Below, piece after piece: positions 62,301 through 64,000 of a stretch of 64,000 nucleotides of DNA; positions within the stretch are counted from its first letter, which is position 1; every line of letters starts with the position of its first letter. A program made the translations under genes and the position numbers. The DNA is from Schoenoplectus triqueter (lineage: Eukaryota; Streptophyta; Magnoliopsida; Poales; Cyperaceae): the NCBI GenBank assembly GCA_964058805.1, contig CAXKVV010000277.1:1-64000 (forward strand), read 5' to 3'. The notes under the pieces were generated by a model. The model saw only the letters and a program-made list of their open reading frames with translations. It did no database searches and had not been told where the DNA came from.

Positions 62301-62485
62301 TATTCTCCTCAACCTTTTGACAAGAAGAATTGTTTACGTTGTTGTAGGATGGTGATGACGGGAATCCCTGGGTGATGAACAATAAACAGGGATTCCAGGA
62401 TTGTGAGGCATATGTCAAGCTGGAAGAGTGGCTTGGAAAAAAGTCAGACGAATATTGGGATAATAATTTTGACACACTTGACTTG
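56345..62485 (+). CDS. MORC-like GHKL ATPase, 13 exons visible, 3' end beyond window
   Basis: Exons: 56345-56390, 56471-56552, 56780-56933, 57229-57358, 57806-58094, 60317-60500, 60741-60842, 60934-61102, 61470-61612, 61706-61789, 61883-62041, 62133-62216, 62348-62485. Every junction is GT-AG and phase-consistent, giving 588 open codons. The N-terminal region (FYPVERYGNSDFPQFHLFPK, VALVSLAGYELYIQ) is of unknown role. The GHKL fold follows: the ATP/Mg box AELVDNSRDANAK, the D-x-G-x-G box VVDDGSGMSHEDI, and the lid GRFGIGFKTGSMRLGKDAIV. Next come FSPFNEYFIGEKLGLFG, GTGTQIYIWNLDKWG, RVRTRPGQ and RPLAKSLNKT, typical of MORC S5-type transducer regions. MORC ATPases act in gene silencing and chromatin compaction. 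The acceptor at 57806 competes with 57731 (also in phase). The last visible donor is followed by a foldback element and a copia element, so later exons, possibly a CW-type domain, lie outside or are lost. No stop or frameshift was seen. Confidence 0.85.
58582..58765. mobile_element. Short hAT-type MITE (184 bp), perfect ends and duplication
   Basis: Perfect 13-bp terminal inverted repeats CAAGCTTTTAAAA / TTTTAAAAGCTTG are flanked by a perfect 8-bp duplication, GATATGAT (58574-58581 and 58766-58773). Inside, further inverted words such as TTTAAACC and GTTTAAAC occur. Confidence 0.88.
59459..60191. mobile_element. hAT-type MITE (733 bp) with AAATAGC ends
   Basis: Ends are CAAGGTTTTAAATAGC and GCTATTTAAAACATTG, matching at 15 of 16 positions as inverted repeats. 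Flanks CATAGAAT (59451-59458) and CATACAAT (60192-60199) match at 7 of 8, an 8-bp target duplication. Subterminal words TATAGCG and CGCTATAG recur near both ends. No transposase coding was seen. Confidence 0.85.
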
Positions 62486-62786
62486 GTAAGTTCCTGATCA
62501 ATTGTTGTCTATAAACATTTACATAGATGATGTGAAGAACAATTCAATATGTGCATTTGCAAAAAGATCAATGCTGGTCCTGCATTGTTTGCAATCTTCC
62601 CAAATGATTCCTCTCTTTTTGACAGTACAAATAAACTATGAAGGTTGCTTGGATATTAGGAAGTAAATGTGTAAGAAAACTTTTGGGAGTATGTCATTCA
62701 TTTTCTAATGGGTGTTTTTGTATATATTGCATGGATTAATGCACAACATTATTTGAAATTGTCATTTGTATTTGCTCTATGGGGAG

Positions 62787-63186
62787 GTTCCAATGCCACA
62801 AGTTACCATAAACTCACAAATCAATGTAATTCAAAGTTTGACACAAATTCTAAATCAAAATTGTTGATATCGTTGATTTTCTTAGTTGATGTATGCACGT
62901 AAAATTTCATGACTTTTAGAGTTTATTTTATACTACATCAATTACTTATAAAATTAATACATTAAAACTAATCAATCATAGTTAACTGGATCCATTCATT
63001 TTGTGACCACTTGTTTTGGTATAACCTGAACTCTAAAAATCATGAAATTTTATGTGCATACATCAATTATGAAATCAACAAGTTCAACGATTTTGATTTA
63101 GAATTTGAGTGTCAAATTTTGAATTGTAAATTAAAAAGTGAGTTCATGCCATTTTATGGCACCAAAAATTTATGGCATTGAAACCC
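62787..63186. mobile_element. Foldback MITE with arms of about 160 bp
   Basis: The left arm (CCAATGCCACAAGTTACCAT, then TTCTAAATCAAAATTGTTGA, TTGATGTATGCACGTAAAAT, TTTCATGACTTTTAGAGTT) reappears as reverse complement in the right arm (AACTCTAAAAATCATGAAAT through TTTATGGCATTGAAACCC). A centre of about 90 bp separates them. Exact ends and duplication are uncertain. Confidence 0.78.
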
Positions 63187-63210
63187 TTCTCTTGCTCGCA
63201 TATATATTAA

Positions 63211-63369
63211 TGTTCACAGCAATAGAAAAAATAAAACTCTTTTATTCAATTACTAATAAGCTTGTTATATAGGTGTACAATGGAATACAATAGAAAAGAA
63301 ACCAAATAGGAAATTATATAATTAGAGAATCATTAATTAATACTAATCAGTACTTTCTATATTTCAACA
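63211..63369 (-). repeat. Short copia LTR (159 bp, TG...CA)
   Basis: Plus-strand sequence TGTTCACAGC ... TATTTCAACA begins TG and ends CA. On the minus strand it is preceded directly by the purine tract CTTAAGGAGAG and then the copia RNase H frame, so it is the 3' LTR of a minus-strand element. Left flank is ATTAA. The matching right flank is outside the window. Confidence 0.75.
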
Positions 63370-64000
63370 CTCTCCTTAAGATGGACAAAAGATATCCATC
63401 AAGCCCATTGTCACATAACACTAGATCTAATGAGTTAAGTCCTTTGGTGAGGCAATTTGCTACTTGATTTTCTGTAACCACATGACTCCGCTCTAATAGC
63501 CCACTCTCTAGTTTTTCTTTTATAAGGAACCTATTGATCTCCACATGTTTAGTTATATCATTCTGCACAGGATTGCTGGCAATGTTGATCATTGATTTGC
63601 TATCGCACCACAACTTCATCTTTGCTCCTTGGTTTACCTTGAGATCCTTTAATAATCTTTTCAGTCAAAGCACCTCAGCAACTCCTAATGCCATAGCCAT
63701 GTACTCAGCTTTTGTCGTTGATCTTGCAACAACTGGCTGCTTCTTACTCTGCTAGGAGATCAAGTTGCCCCCTACGAACATGCAGTACCCAGATATAATA
63801 TGTTGTGTCCATATGATCTTTCCTAAGGTCATGCATGTAGTGGCTTACCATACTTACTGTAAATGAGATATCAAAATGAGTTTGACACAAATAGATCAAT
63901 TTGCCTACCAATCTCTAGTACATCTCACGATTAACATGTTTTTCTGCATCTGTACTTATTTTGGTCTTCAAATCAATTGGAGAGATTGCAGACCCGCAAC
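63347..64000 (-). mobile_element. Ty1/copia retrotransposon, RT end and RNase H, degenerate
   Basis: On the minus strand the frame to 63347 reads MKLWCDSKSMINIASNPVQN, HVEINRFLIKEKLESG and VVTENQVANCLTKGL, a typical copia RNase H C-terminus. Upstream, in shifting frames broken by stops, are YRLVGKLIYL-like, DLRKDHMDTTYYI-like, GQLDLLAE and VAEVL-like segments up to the window edge. At least a stop at the M-Y-stop-R-L-V-G-K position and a shifted frame near 63,650-63,700 show it is not functional. The element continues beyond 64000. Confidence 0.85.

Larger units (their letters stand above)
62486..64000 (+). other. Terminal visible intron of the MORC-like gene (open at window end)
   Basis: Starts GTAAGTTCC after the exon ending in CTTG at 62485. 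No further MORC exon is recognisable up to 64000. It contains the foldback element at about 62,787-63,186 and the copia fragment from 63,211. Confidence 0.6.

Overview
This is nuclear DNA from a flowering plant, probably a eudicot. It is AT-rich, with short spliced exons and plant-type GT-AG introns. The gene families are plant ones (DUF674, SWI3-type, MORC-type ATPase, RABB1/Rab2), and the repeats are plant repeats (Helitrons, hAT and CACTA MITEs, RTE LINE, Ty1/copia). I cannot name the species. No bacterial operon, CRISPR array, rRNA or tRNA gene was seen.

Layout. (1) 1 to about 23,925 is one unbroken satellite array. About 180-bp monomers are arranged in a 20-monomer higher-order repeat (HOR) of 3,599 bp, present in 6.6 copies. 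It continues off the left edge and becomes more diverged towards its right edge, the pattern expected at the flank of a centromeric-type array. (2) 24-30 kb holds two broken, intron-containing gene fragments on the + strand: a dienelactone-hydrolase-like gene and a Rab2 GTPase. They are interrupted by a hAT MITE and a 5'-truncated RTE LINE. Five in-frame stops in them all fit C-to-T or G-to-A transitions. (3) 32.7-37.7 kb holds two apparently intact genes: a three-exon DUF674 gene (+) and a five-exon lysine-rich small protein (-). (4) 37.8-42.6 kb holds a broken SWI3-like chromatin-remodelling gene (+) and a fragment of the C-terminal region of an XPG/UVH3-like repair nuclease (-). The SWI3 intron contains a hAT MITE, and that MITE contains a 2.0-kb Helitron. 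Both insertions are supported by target-site evidence. (5) 42.9-50.7 kb is transposon and tandem-repeat territory: a CACTA element, two sister 0.47-kb Helitrons, a 280-bp tandem repeat split by a foldback element, and a second degenerate tandem repeat. (6) From about 50.9 kb to beyond 62.5 kb runs one large + strand gene for a MORC-like GHKL ATPase. Thirteen coding exons join in phase to 588 codons and remain open at the last visible donor. Its introns carry at least eight transposon insertions, among them a MITE with an internal ATT-type microsatellite of more than 800 bp and, at the right edge, the 3' end of a short-LTR copia element.

The genes do not form a functional unit. The window reads as the border between a homogenised satellite block and a decaying, transposon-rich pericentromeric arm in which a few genes remain intact. 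All repeat comparisons were made by eye, and splice sites were inferred from GT/AG, phase agreement and family resemblance.
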